DNA of 64,000 nt, taken from the NCBI GenBank assembly GCA_025800345.1, contig JAOXSB010000326.1, positions 1 to 64,000 of the forward strand, in the 5' to 3' direction. The notes beneath the pieces were generated by a model. It had not been told where the DNA came from. It was given only the letters and a program-made list of their open reading frames with translations, and did no database searches. The stretch comes from Mangrovicoccus sp. GTDB lineage: Bacteria > Pseudomonadota > Alphaproteobacteria > Rhodobacterales > Rhodobacteraceae. Of this stretch, positions 46,560-54,771 are shown in pieces (the first letter of the stretch is position 1; every line of letters starts with the position of its first letter). A program made the translations under genes and the position numbers.

Positions 46560-47553
46560 TGCGGGCCACCACGTAATCGGCCAGATCGGTGAGCATCTCG
46601 CGCAGATCCGAGGCGGGCACCGCGTTCAGAGCGGTTTTCGCCCGCGCCGCCCATGCCAGAGCTTCGATGCGCGTGGCTTCTAGCGCCCCATGGCTGTGCA
46701 GCAGATCCAAAGCCTGTTCGAGATCCCCGTCTCGCTGATCACCTTTTTCGATCACACGGGTCCAAAAGGCGCGTTCTTCATCATTGGCGGCTGCCACGGC
46801 TTTGATCACGGGCAGGGTCAATTTCCGCTCGCGGAAATCATCGCCGATGCTTTTGCCGGTGGCTGCGCTTGATCCGCCATAATCCAGCAGATCATCCACG
46901 ATCTGAAAGGCGATGCCCAACGCATCCCCATAATCAAAAAGGGCTTTGATCTGGGTCTCTGGCGCGCCGGCAATCACCCCGCCTGCCTCTGTGGCCGCAG
47001 AAAACAGCGCTGCGGTTTTGCCGCGAATGACCTTGAGATAGATCTCTTCATTGGTGGCCAGGTTCTGAGCCACGGAAAGCTGCAAGACTTCGCCTTCGGC
47101 AATAGTGGCCGACGCGTTGGCCAGAATATCCAGCACCCGCAGGGATCCGGTTTCCACCATCAATTGGAAAGACCGAGCGAAGAGGTAATCGCCCACCAGC
47201 ACCGAGGATTTGTTATCCCAGAGCAGATTCGCCGTGGGGCGACCCCGCCGTTTGGCGCTTTCATCCACCACATCATCATGCAGCAGGGTCGCCGTATGGA
47301 TAAATTCCACCGTGGCCGCAAGACGGATGTGATGATCGCCCTCATAGCCGCAGATGCGCGCTGCGGCCAAGGTTAGCATAGGGCGCAAACGTTTGCCCCC
47401 AGCTTCCACAAGATGCGCGGTCACTTCGGGAATGCGCGGCGCGTGTTCCGAGGCCATGCGGGCCCGGATCAACTCATTTACCGCCGCCATTTCCTGCGAC
47501 AGCGCCTCGCTGAGGCGTTCATGCGGTTTGACCGAGGCGGTATCCAATCCCAT
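46552..47553 (-). CDS. ispB: Long-chain polyprenyl diphosphate synthase (ubiquinone side chain)
   Basis: This 333-residue trans-prenyltransferase has the two aspartate-rich motifs LLHDDVVDES (D93, D94, D97) and IVDDLLDYGG (D220, D221, D224), plus GGKRLRPML near residue 52. It condenses isopentenyl diphosphate units to make the ubiquinone side chain; chain length (octa-, nona- or deca-) cannot be set from sequence. It ends inside the convergent ispE 3' end, placing two isoprenoid genes tail to tail. Confidence 0.93.
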   Translation of the reverse strand: MGLDTASVKPHERLSEALSQEMAAVNELIRARMASEHAPRIPEVTAHLVEAGGKRLRPMLTLAAARICGYEGDHHIRLAATVEFIHTATLLHDDVVDESAKRRGRPTANLLWDNKSSVLVGDYLFARSFQLMVETGSLRVLDILANASATIAEGEVLQLSVAQNLATNEEIYLKVIRGKTAALFSAATEAGGVIAGAPETQIKALFDYGDALGIAFQIVDDLLDYGGSSAATGKSIGDDFRERKLTLPVIKAVAAANDEERAFWTRVIEKGDQRDGDLEQALDLLHSHGALEATRIEALAWAARAKTALNAVPASDLREMLTDLADYVVARIS

Positions 47554-47608
47554 GAAGATTCCGTGTTCTGGCTCGACAAGCGTTACCGCCTGCTCTTAGG
47601 TCACTGTT

Positions 47609-47824
47609 ATGAGAGAGCTTTTACGCACCAATAACCCGGCGGATTTCGCCTTTGCCTGCGCGCTCCTTCAAGGGGAGGATATAGAGTGCTTTCCGCTGGA
47701 CGTCCACATGAGTGCGGTCGAGGGCAGCTTGGGGATATTGCCGCGCCGCTTGATGGTTCGGCAGCAGGATTTGTTCCGGGCACGGGCGATCTTGACCGAT
47801 AATGGTTTGAGCGTGAGCCCGTGA
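47609..47824 (+). CDS. DUF2007 family small protein
   Basis: This 71-residue protein has the DUF2007 pattern (RTNNPADFAFACALLQGEDIE, then VRQQDLFRARAIL), a small fold resembling the PII-like 'putative signal-transducing' family. Its function is unknown. The stop overlaps the methyltransferase start region (GTGATG), so the two are coupled, a common arrangement in this group. Confidence 0.85.
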   Translation: MRELLRTNNPADFAFACALLQGEDIECFPLDVHMSAVEGSLGILPRRLMVRQQDLFRARAILTDNGLSVSP

Positions 47825-48612
47825 TGCATAGCCAGGCGAATCTGACCGAGGATTATTTCTTGGGCGGGCGCTTGCGCCTGTTGCAGCCGGGCCAAGGTTA
47901 CCGGGCTGGGGTTGATCCGGTTCTCCTGGCTGCCGCCGTGCCTGCGCAGCCAGGCGAGCGGGTGCTTGATCTTGGCTGCGGCGTCGGGGCGGTGGCGCTG
48001 TGCTTGGGTGCGCGGGTGCGCGGCCTCAGGCTCTTTGGCGTGGATCTGCTGCCTGAAAACGTGGATTTGGCCCGGCGAAACGCGCAGGCCAATGATTTGC
48101 CCATGGAGGTGGTTCAAGGGGATGTGGGGGCGCTGCCTGCGGCGCTGCGCCAGCAAAGCTTTGATCATGTGGTTTCCAACCCGCCTTACTTTCGCCGCAC
48201 AGCGGGGCCTGCTTCTGACGGCGTGCATCGGGACACGGCCATGGGGGAGGGGCTGGCGCTTTCGGAATGGATCGAGGCCGGTATTCGCAGAGTGAACCCT
48301 AAGGGGCGGCTGAGCTTGATCATGTCCGCCGAACGTTTGCCCGAGATCCTTGCCGCCTTTGAAAATCGGTTGGGGGATGTGATGGTGCTGCCTTTGGCCG
48401 CGCGGGTCGGGCGCGATGCGGGCCGGGTGATCGTCACCGGGCGCAAAGGCGCGCGCGCGCCGTTTCGCTTGCTGGCACCGCTGGTTTTGCATGTGGGCGA
48501 TCACCATGATGGAGACCGCGAGGATTACACCGCGCAAACCCGCGCTATTCTGCGCGATGGGGCGGCATTGTCCTTAGTTGACCGCGCGCCACGCGACAAA
48601 TCGCGTAAGTGA
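47821..48612 (+). CDS. TrmN6-like N6-adenine methyltransferase
   Basis: This 263-residue SAM-dependent methyltransferase has the loop VLDLGCGVGAVALCLG and the catalytic NPPY in VSNPPYFRR, both typical of the YfiC/TrmN6 family that methylates A37 of tRNA-Val. The start may be the GTG at 47821 or the ATG at 47824. The C-terminal portion (GRVIVTGRKGARAPFRLL) completes the family pattern. The exact target base is inferred from family. Confidence 0.85.
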   Translation: MMHSQANLTEDYFLGGRLRLLQPGQGYRAGVDPVLLAAAVPAQPGERVLDLGCGVGAVALCLGARVRGLRLFGVDLLPENVDLARRNAQANDLPMEVVQGDVGALPAALRQQSFDHVVSNPPYFRRTAGPASDGVHRDTAMGEGLALSEWIEAGIRRVNPKGRLSLIMSAERLPEILAAFENRLGDVMVLPLAARVGRDAGRVIVTGRKGARAPFRLLAPLVLHVGDHHDGDREDYTAQTRAILRDGAALSLVDRAPRDKSRK

Positions 48613-48697
48613 TTGCTTAAGATTGCTTCAAAACACGTGACACGACTCGCATCTCGTGCTGCAATGAACAGGTTGACTCACTTGAAAGGAGACCCAA

Positions 48698-48868
48698 ATG
48701 AGCATGACGTCGCATCTTGAAGAACTCCGCAAGAAGCACGCAGTCCTCTCCAAACAAGTCGAAGATGCAGAACGCTGTCCAAGTACCGACGCGCTCGCCA
48801 TCTCTGGGATGAAGAAACAAAAGCTGTTCCTAAAAGAACAGATCACGCGGCTTGCGCCGCACGGGTAA
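48698..48868 (+). CDS. DUF465 (YdcH-like) small helical protein
   Basis: A short gene of 56 codons beginning MSMTSHLEELRKKHAVLSKQ and ending FLKEQITRLAPHG. AAAGGAGACCCAA leads into the ATG at good spacing. Composition is charged and helical, with the HLEELRKKHAVLSKQVEDAE and KKQKLFLKEQI pattern of DUF465 coiled-coil proteins. The function of the family is not known. It stands alone after the methyltransferase, with an 85-base upstream gap. Confidence 0.85.
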   Translation: MSMTSHLEELRKKHAVLSKQVEDAERCPSTDALAISGMKKQKLFLKEQITRLAPHG

Positions 48869-49097
48869 TCCCAGCCCATTGGCGTCGCGCAGCTGTAACC
48901 AGCGCGGCGCCCGCTCCTGTCAATTCCATGATCGCTGGCAGCTTGTGGTTTAGATCCGCAAATCCTTGATCCGCAATTCCTCAAAGCCGCCGCATCTCAA
49001 AAGATCCAAAGCGCGTCGATGGATCGAAATTAATCTCTAAAATCTTGGCAAAACCTTAACGGGCCATTCGCTATGGGCCTGGTTTTTGCTGTGTTCA

Positions 49098-49130
49098 AAG
49101 AAAACGGGCCGGTCGCAATGACCGGCCCGT
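49098..49130 (-). terminator. Terminator of the phaA-phaB operon
   Basis: On the minus strand ACGGGCCGGTC pairs with GACCGGCCCGT (49120-49130 with 49104-49114) over 11 bp around a 5-base loop, followed by TTTCTTTG. It lies 27 bases after the phaB stop. The rest of the 288-base gap (48869-49156) shows no recognisable gene. Confidence 0.88.
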
Positions 49131-49156
49131 AAAAGCGATCTCGCTAAACCTGAGGC

Positions 49157-49882
49157 TTAGACGAAGAACTGAGCACCATTGGCCGACAGGGTGGAGCCGT
49201 TGATAAAGCCCGAGTCGTCAGAGGCCAGGAAGGCCACGCAGCGCGCGATTTCTTCTGGCTCACCCAAACGGCCCGCGGGGATCTGCGGGATGATTTTCTC
49301 ATTGAGCACTTTTTCCGGGATCGCGCGGACCATTTCGGTGCCGATATAGCCAGGGCAGATCGCGTTGGCGGTGATGCCTTTGGCTGCGCCTTCTTGGGCC
49401 AGGGATTTGACGATGCCCAGATCACCGGCTTTGGTGGCGGCATAGTTGGTCTGACCGAACTGACCTTTTTGACCATTGATCGAAGAGATCACGATCACCC
49501 GGCCAAAGCCACGCTCGCGCATGCCGGGCCACACCGGATGCACGGTGTTGAAGACACCGGTGAGGTTGGTGTCGACGACCTCTTTCCAAGCTTCCGGGGT
49601 CATTTTGTGGAAAGGCGCGTCACGGGTGATGCCCGCATTGGCCACAACCACATCAATCGGGCCAAGCTCGGCTTCGACCTTGGCGATGCCCTCTTTCGAG
49701 GAATCGTAATCCGCCACATTCCATTTATAGGTTTTGATCCCGGTCTCGGCGGTGAAAGCGGCGGCTTTTTCGTCATTGCCTGCATAGGTCGCGGCTACGG
49801 TGTAGCCCTCTGCCTGCAGTTTTTTGGAAATAGCTTCGCCGATACCGCGCGACCCACCGGTCACCAGTGCAACACGTCCCAT
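49157..49882 (-). CDS. phaB: Acetoacetyl-CoA reductase
   Basis: PhaB reduces acetoacetyl-CoA to (R)-3-hydroxybutyryl-CoA with NADPH for polyhydroxybutyrate synthesis. The 241-residue short-chain dehydrogenase has GGSRGIG at 9-15, ANAGITRDAPFHKMTPEAW at about 81-99, S133/S134, Y147 and K151 (NYAATK). It follows phaA by 91 bases in the same direction. The polymerase gene phaC is not in the window. Confidence 0.95.
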   Translation of the reverse strand: MGRVALVTGGSRGIGEAISKKLQAEGYTVAATYAGNDEKAAAFTAETGIKTYKWNVADYDSSKEGIAKVEAELGPIDVVVANAGITRDAPFHKMTPEAWKEVVDTNLTGVFNTVHPVWPGMRERGFGRVIVISSINGQKGQFGQTNYAATKAGDLGIVKSLAQEGAAKGITANAICPGYIGTEMVRAIPEKVLNEKIIPQIPAGRLGEPEEIARCVAFLASDDSGFINGSTLSANGAQFFV

Positions 49883-49936
49883 ATTGGTTCTCCCCCAGGG
49901 TATTGTCTTTTGGGCTCATTATGCCCGGTCATAGAT

Positions 49937-49960
49937 GGGGTGCTGTGGTGTCAGCACCCC
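49937..49960 (-). promoter_or_regulatory. Strong hairpin in the phaA-phaB intercistronic gap
   Basis: GGGGTGCTG pairs with CAGCACCCC (49937-49945 with 49952-49960) over 9 bp with a 6-base loop, 13 bases after the phaA stop. There is no T-run beside it. It may stabilise the phaA message or attenuate read-through into phaB. Confidence 0.55.
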
Positions 49961-49973
49961 CAAAGTCAGTCGC

Positions 49974-51149
49974 TTACGGGCGCTCGACGCAGAGCGCGAC
50001 ACCCATGCCGCCGCCGATGCACAGCGTGGCCAGGCCTTTTTTGGCGTCGCGGCGCTGCATTTCAAACAGCAGCGTGTTGAACACACGGCAGCCCGAAGCC
50101 CCGATCGGGTGACCGATGGCGATGGCGCCGCCATTCACATTCACCTTTTCAGGATCCCAGCCCATGTCTTTGTTCACAGCGCAGGCCTGAGCGGCAAAGG
50201 CCTCATTGGCTTCGATCAGATCAAGATCTTCCGCCGACCAACCGGCTTTATCCAGAGCTTTGCGCGAGGCATAGATCGGACCCACGCCCATAATGCTCGG
50301 ATCCAGGCCAGCCGTGGCATAGGACACGATGCGCGCCAAAGGCTCGATGCCGCGCTTTTCGGCCTCGTCAGCTTTCATCAGCAGCACGCCAGCGGCGCCG
50401 TCATTGATGCCCGACGCATTCGCAGCGGTCACAGTGCCGTCTTTGGTGAAGGCGGGGCGCAGTTTTTGCATCGCCTCCATGGTGGCCCCATGGCGGATAT
50501 ATTCGTCGCTATCCACAACGATATCGCCTTTGCGGGTTTTCACCGTGAAGGGCACGATCTCGTCGGCGAATTTGCCAGCCTTTTGCGCGGCTTCGGCCTT
50601 GTTTTGCGAGGCCACAGCGAACTCATCCTGCATTTCGCGGGTGATCTGCCATTGTTCGGCCACGTTTTCAGCGGTTTGGCCCATGTGATAGCCGTTAAAC
50701 GCATCCCACAGACCGTCTTTGATCATGGTGTCGATATATTTCATATCGCCCATTTTCTGACCGGCACGCAGCGCTGCAGCATGGGGGCTGAGCGACATGC
50801 TTTCTTGACCGCCTGCGGCCACGATGCTGGCATCGCCCAGCATGATATGCTGCGCCCCAAGGGCAACAGCGCGCAGGCCCGAGCCACAAACTTGGTTGAT
50901 GCTCCAAGCGGCGCTTTCTTGCGAAAGGCCAGCATTGATATGGGCTTGGCGGGCGGGGTTTTGACCCTGACCAGCGGTCAGAACCTGACCGAGGATGGTT
51001 TCCGAAACATCGGCTTTGTCGATGCCCGCGCGCTCCACCAGTGCTTCGAGCACTGCAGCGCCCAGATCATGCGCCGGAGTTTTGGCGAAGGATCCCAAAA
51101 AGCTGCCCACCGCGGTGCGGCCTGCAGATGCGATAACGACATCGGTCAT
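49974..51149 (-). CDS. phaA: Acetyl-CoA C-acetyltransferase
   Basis: PhaA condenses two acetyl-CoA to acetoacetyl-CoA, the first step of PHB synthesis. The 391-residue thiolase has the acyl-accepting C88 ([11 protein letters not shown]), the histidine of [10 protein letters not shown] and the second cysteine in [11 protein letters not shown]. The start at 51149 has AGAGGA six bases upstream; a longer frame from 51215 is rejected. It is followed by phaB. Confidence 0.96.
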   Translation of the reverse strand: MTDVVIASAGRTAVGSFLGSFAKTPAHDLGAAVLEALVERAGIDKADVSETILGQVLTAGQGQNPARQAHINAGLSQESAAWSINQVCGSGLRAVALGAQHIMLGDASIVAAGGQESMSLSPHAAALRAGQKMGDMKYIDTMIKDGLWDAFNGYHMGQTAENVAEQWQITREMQDEFAVASQNKAEAAQKAGKFADEIVPFTVKTRKGDIVVDSDEYIRHGATMEAMQKLRPAFTKDGTVTAANASGINDGAAGVLLMKADEAEKRGIEPLARIVSYATAGLDPSIMGVGPIYASRKALDKAGWSAEDLDLIEANEAFAAQACAVNKDMGWDPEKVNVNGGAIAIGHPIGASGCRVFNTLLFEMQRRDAKKGLATLCIGGGMGVALCVERP

Positions 51150-51243
51150 GTGGTGTCCTCTCCCGATTTTATCCACGCGTAGGGCGAAGATGGTCATTTT
51201 CCTGCAAAAAACCACGCCTCGCGATCCATGAAAGCCGTAATCA

Positions 51244-51262
51244 TTGCCCCGGCTTGGGGCAA
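51244..51262 (-). terminator. Candidate hairpin after the EAL gene
   Basis: TTGCCCC (51244-51250) pairs with GGGGCAA (51256-51262) over 7 bp. It lies about 100 bases downstream of the EAL stop and 95 upstream of phaA. No T-run follows, so it may be only a weak terminator. Confidence 0.35.
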
Positions 51263-51363
51263 CAGACAGGGTGTCTCAGCCAATAGATGTGACGCGGGGG
51301 CATAGCTGCATTGCGCTTGTGACCTAACGGCAGATCAGCGCAAGGCGTAGAAGTAAAATAGAA

Positions 51364-52182
51364 TCAGGCGCTTGCAGCCTGTTGTGTGGCATGGCCGAGC
51401 ATCGGTGCTTGGGCCAGGCGCGGGCGGCCGTAAAGATAGCCTTGCAAACAATCTACGCCCAGATCGGTCAAAAAAGCCGCATCTTCCGGGCTGCTCACAT
51501 GTTCGGCGACGCAGAGCATATCAAAATGGGTGGCGAGATCGTTGATGGCACGCATGATCGCTGCTTTGTCTTTGTCGCGAGCGATGTTCGTCGCATAGGT
51601 GCCATCGACCTTTAGGATATCAAAGCGGAACGCCCGCAAATGCCCCAAACTGGTTTGGCCGGCGCCGAAATCGTCCAAGGCAAAGCTGATCCCATGGGCG
51701 CGCCAACGGGCCATCGCCTTGCCTGTGGCTACGGGCCGGATCATCGCCGCTTGCTCGGTGATCTCGAGTATCAGTCTTTCTGCCTGACATTGGTCATTTT
51801 GTACGAGTTGCTGCAAAATGCGTGAGTAGGGGCTGTGAAAGAGGCTCTCGGGGCTCAGATTGATGGAAAGTCTCAGCCCCGGATCCTGTGCCAGCAGGGC
51901 GATGCCGCAGCGCAAAGCAGCGCAGTCAAGCTCTTGCATTAGAGGTGTTCCCGAGACCGCATCAATAAAGCACGCGGCCGGAACAACCCGTCCTTGTGGG
52001 GTCATTATGCGGATCAGGCCTTCATAAAACCCCACATGGTGATCCCCATTCTGGCTGCGCGTGCTCACCACCGGTTGTAGGCTTAACCCTATGCGATCCT
52101 CGGCAATTGCCGCGACCACAGCCGCGCGGATTTGTTCCGGCGAGCAGTCAGATTGAAAAGCGTCGGCCTGGATGCGGGGCAT
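51364..52182 (-). CDS. Stand-alone EAL-domain cyclic-di-GMP phosphodiesterase
   Basis: This 272-residue protein is essentially one EAL domain with no GGDEF, PAS or membrane part. Catalytic positions are present: E54 in FYEGLIR (EGL replacing EAL), N in LSINLSPE, E in LEITEQ, DD in LDDFGAGQT, K in ILKVDG, E in VAEHVSS, and Q in LQGYLYGRP. It should hydrolyse cyclic-di-GMP, affecting motility or surface behaviour. I chose the ATG at 52182, with AAAGGA seven bases upstream. The loop AEHVSS differs from the usual AEGVE, so activity should be tested. Confidence 0.85.
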   Translation of the reverse strand: MPRIQADAFQSDCSPEQIRAAVVAAIAEDRIGLSLQPVVSTRSQNGDHHVGFYEGLIRIMTPQGRVVPAACFIDAVSGTPLMQELDCAALRCGIALLAQDPGLRLSINLSPESLFHSPYSRILQQLVQNDQCQAERLILEITEQAAMIRPVATGKAMARWRAHGISFALDDFGAGQTSLGHLRAFRFDILKVDGTYATNIARDKDKAAIMRAINDLATHFDMLCVAEHVSSPEDAAFLTDLGVDCLQGYLYGRPRLAQAPMLGHATQQAASA

Positions 52183-52280
52183 GGGGCGGTCCTTTCCATA
52201 TCGGGTGATCATATATGTCTGGCATTTTCTTACGATACGCTTAAAATGTTCGTTAATTGTTCCGATCTGCCGGAGGCCCC

Positions 52281-52868
52281 ATGACCGCTCAAACCCGTTG
52301 CCCCTGGTGTGGAGACGATCCGCTTTATGTGGCCTATCATGATGAGGAATGGGGCGTGCCGGAATATGATGGGCGCGCGCTTTGGGAAAAGCTCATCCTT
52401 GATGGCTTTCAGGCTGGACTGTCCTGGTACACGATATTGAAAAAACGCGAGAATTTTCGCGCCGCTTTTGAAGGGTTTCAGCCCGAGAAGATCGCGCATT
52501 GGGGCGAGGCCGAGATTGACCGGCTCCTGGCGGATCCGGGCATCGTGCGCCACCGGGGCAAAATCACCGCCACTATCAGCAATGCTCAAGCCTATCTAAA
52601 GCTTGAGGAAACCCAAGGGTTCGCGGCATTTTGTTGGAGCTATGTAGATGGAAAACCGCTGCAAAATCACTTTGCCAGCCTGGCAGATATTCCCGGCGCC
52701 AGCCCCTTGGCTCATCAAATGTCAAAGGATCTGAAGAAGGCTGGGTTTAAGTTTTGCGGTCCCACCATCACCTATGCTTGGATGCAGGCCTGTGGTTTGG
52801 TCAATGATCATCTGATCACCTGTCCGCGCCATAAATCTGTGGCAGCGCTCGGGAAAACCGGCATTTAG
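52281..52868 (+). CDS. tag: DNA-3-methyladenine glycosylase I
   Basis: Tag removes 3-methyladenine from alkylated DNA. The 195-residue protein has the zinc-type residues C7 (TRCPWCG), H20 (VAYHDEEWG) and the C-terminal H-x3-C (NDHLITCPRH), plus the family block LILDGFQAGLSWYTILKKRE. CGGAGG lies just upstream of the ATG. It is an isolated repair gene preceding the lyxose isomerase by 34 bases; a functional link is unlikely. Confidence 0.95.
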   Translation: MTAQTRCPWCGDDPLYVAYHDEEWGVPEYDGRALWEKLILDGFQAGLSWYTILKKRENFRAAFEGFQPEKIAHWGEAEIDRLLADPGIVRHRGKITATISNAQAYLKLEETQGFAAFCWSYVDGKPLQNHFASLADIPGASPLAHQMSKDLKKAGFKFCGPTITYAWMQACGLVNDHLITCPRHKSVAALGKTGI

Positions 52869-52902
52869 CGGGCGCATCCTGTGTATATTCTGGGGGAGAG
52901 GC

Positions 52903-53595
52903 ATGAAACGTTCCGAGATCAATCGCATCATGGAAGAGGCGGATGGGTTCATCCGCTCCTTTGGACATGTTTTGCCGCCCTTTGCTTATTGGAGCCCTGA
53001 TCAGATGCGCGCCCGGCAGGATCAAGCGCGGGGCATTATCGATGGGCGCTTGGGCTGGGATATCACCGATTATGGTGGCGGGGATTTTGCCGCTTTGGGG
53101 CTGTTTCTTTTCACCACCCGCAATGGCCGTTTGCAAGATCTGCGCCAGGGCGGAGGCATGTGCTATGCGGAAAAGATCATGATCTCGCGGCGCGATCAGA
53201 TCAGCCCGATGCATACCCATGTGATCAAAGTCGAAGACATCATCAATCGCGGTGGCGCGCGTTTGGCGGTGCAGCTTTATGGCTCCGACCCTCAGGGAGG
53301 CTTTGATGAAACTGCCGGGGGGCAGGTCTGGCGCGATGGGCGGGATTATCGCTTTGCCCCGGGCGAAGTGCTGCTGCTGGATCCGGGGGAAAGCGTCACG
53401 TTGCGGCCTGGCGACTGGCATAAGTTCTGGGGTGAAGGGGGGGATGTGCTCATTGGCGAGGTCTCCACGGTCAATGATGATCTCACGGATAATATCTTTC
53501 ACCCGCCCCTGGGCCGGTTCGCGCAAATCCAAGAGGATTGCGACCCGCGCCATTTGCTGGTGAGCGATTATCCAGTTTGGCTAAACGCGGGGTAA
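52903..53595 (+). CDS. D-lyxose ketol-isomerase family protein (cupin fold)
   Basis: This 230-residue protein matches the D-lyxose/D-mannose isomerase (YdaE) family, with the metal-binding cupin block SPMHTHVIKVEDIINRGG (two histidines and a glutamate), the second metal histidine in PGDWHKFWGEGG, and GGMCYAEKIMISRRDQ. It would interconvert D-lyxose with D-xylulose, or D-mannose with D-fructose. No sugar transporter or kinase gene is nearby, so the natural substrate is uncertain. Confidence 0.88.
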   Translation: MKRSEINRIMEEADGFIRSFGHVLPPFAYWSPDQMRARQDQARGIIDGRLGWDITDYGGGDFAALGLFLFTTRNGRLQDLRQGGGMCYAEKIMISRRDQISPMHTHVIKVEDIINRGGARLAVQLYGSDPQGGFDETAGGQVWRDGRDYRFAPGEVLLLDPGESVTLRPGDWHKFWGEGGDVLIGEVSTVNDDLTDNIFHPPLGRFAQIQEDCDPRHLLVSDYPVWLNAG

Positions 53596-53622
53596 CGCGC
53601 GCCGCGCTGGCAAGATCCGCGA

Positions 53623-53690
53623 CCGCAGGCAAAGCCTGCCGGGCCCAACCGGATGCGCCCCGCAAGGGGCAAATCTGGGCGGGAGCCCCC
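53623..53690 (+). repeat. Dispersed palindromic intergenic element, copy B
   Basis: This 68-base segment matches copy A at 17658-17728. Its hairpins are GCAGGC/GCCTGC (53625-53630 with 53634-53639), GCCCC/GGGGC with a GCAA loop (53657-53661 with 53666-53670) and GGGC/GCCC (53677-53680 with 53685-53688). It lies between the lyxose isomerase stop and the metallo-hydrolase start, in the same orientation as the downstream gene, as in copy A. Confidence 0.8.
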
Positions 53691-53731
53691 CTTTGCGCCT
53701 TGATCTGCCGCGACATCCCTGCGCTGGATCA

Positions 53732-53751
53732 GTATTCATTAATGTGAATAC
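53732..53751 (+). promoter_or_regulatory. Perfect palindrome matching the SqrR/BigR operator pattern
   Basis: GTATTCA (53732-53738) and TGAATAC (53745-53751) are perfect inverted arms around 6 bases. The inner bases read ATTC-N8-GAAT, which as I recall is the motif bound by the persulfide-responsive ArsR-family repressor SqrR of Rhodobacter. It is 8 bases before GGGAGG and 22 bases before the start of the metallo-hydrolase gene, so a bound protein could block transcription of it. Confidence 0.65.
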
Positions 53752-53773
53752 GTTGTGGCGGGAGGATCACATC

Positions 53774-54736
53774 ATGACCAAAGCCATTCTTTGCGCTGCG
53801 TTTGGGGCGCTTAGCTGTTTTGCTGCGGGCGGGGGCGTTGCCAGCGAAGATATTGCGGATCAATATCCCCAAAGCCTGCTCTATTCCAAACCTGTGGAAG
53901 TCATCCCAGGTGTCTTCTCGGCCATCGGCGCCACTGCGCCGCCCACCTATGAAAATGCCGGGCATAATAACAATCTCAGTTTCATTCTCACGGATGCAGG
54001 TGTGGTCGTGGTCAATAGCGGGGCCAGCTATGGGTTGGCCGAAGCGGTTCATGAGGAAATCCGCGCCCAGACCGATGCCCCGGTGGTTCTGGTGATCAAT
54101 GAGAATGGCCAAGGCCATGCGATGCTGGGCAATTCTTATTGGGCCGCCCAAGGGGTGGAGATCCTCGCCCATGAGGATGCGGCCCATGAATTTGCCGAGC
54201 GCGGGGATTTTGCCCTGCAATCGGCGCGCAGCATTCAAAAGGAACGGGCGGAAAAAACCACGCTCGCGGCCCCGAGCCGCGTTTTTACCGGCCGCGAAGA
54301 GATTACGTTGGGCGGCACCCGTATCGAAGTGCTTGATCTTGGCCCGGCCCATAGCCCTGGTGATATTTCCGTCTGGTTGCCGGATCAGCGCTTGGTGATC
54401 GCCGGGGATTTGGCCTTTCACGAACGTATGCTGCCGATCTTTCCAGAAACCGATACCGATGCTTGGATTGAAACCTGGGATAGCGGTTTTGAACCTTTGG
54501 GCGCGCTTTATGTGATCCCGGGCCATGGTCATCCCACCAATATGGATCAGGTGCGGCGCTACACCCGCGATTATCTGGTGGATCTGCGCGGCAAAATCGC
54601 CGCCCATCTGGAAGAGGGTGGTGATTTGGTCAGTGCTGCTTATGTGGATCAAAGCGCGTGGCGCGGGCTGGATACATTCGATGAATTGGCCACGAAAAAT
54701 GCCGGGCGCGTCTTTGAAGAAATGGAATGGGAATAG
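53774..54736 (+). CDS. Exported metallo-beta-lactamase-fold hydrolase with degenerate first metal motif
   Basis: This 320-residue protein has a signal peptide at about 1-24 (AILCAAFGALSCFAAGGGVA) and an MBL-fold domain. The usual HxHxDH motif is replaced by N109-E-N-G-Q-G (VINENGQGHAMLGN, with H115 nearby). The second-site residues look intact: the histidine of LGPAHSPGD, the aspartate of IAGDLAFHER and the histidine of IPGHGHPT. It resembles periplasmic MBL proteins associated with quinoprotein or sulfur metabolism (SoxH-like). The start has GGAGG upstream. The palindrome before it suggests persulfide/sulfide regulation. Substrate unknown. Confidence 0.8.
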   Translation: MTKAILCAAFGALSCFAAGGGVASEDIADQYPQSLLYSKPVEVIPGVFSAIGATAPPTYENAGHNNNLSFILTDAGVVVVNSGASYGLAEAVHEEIRAQTDAPVVLVINENGQGHAMLGNSYWAAQGVEILAHEDAAHEFAERGDFALQSARSIQKERAEKTTLAAPSRVFTGREEITLGGTRIEVLDLGPAHSPGDISVWLPDQRLVIAGDLAFHERMLPIFPETDTDAWIETWDSGFEPLGALYVIPGHGHPTNMDQVRRYTRDYLVDLRGKIAAHLEEGGDLVSAAYVDQSAWRGLDTFDELATKNAGRVFEEMEWE

Positions 54737-54771
54737 GCCCGCTGCGGCGCGCCATTTGGACCGCGAGCCCA

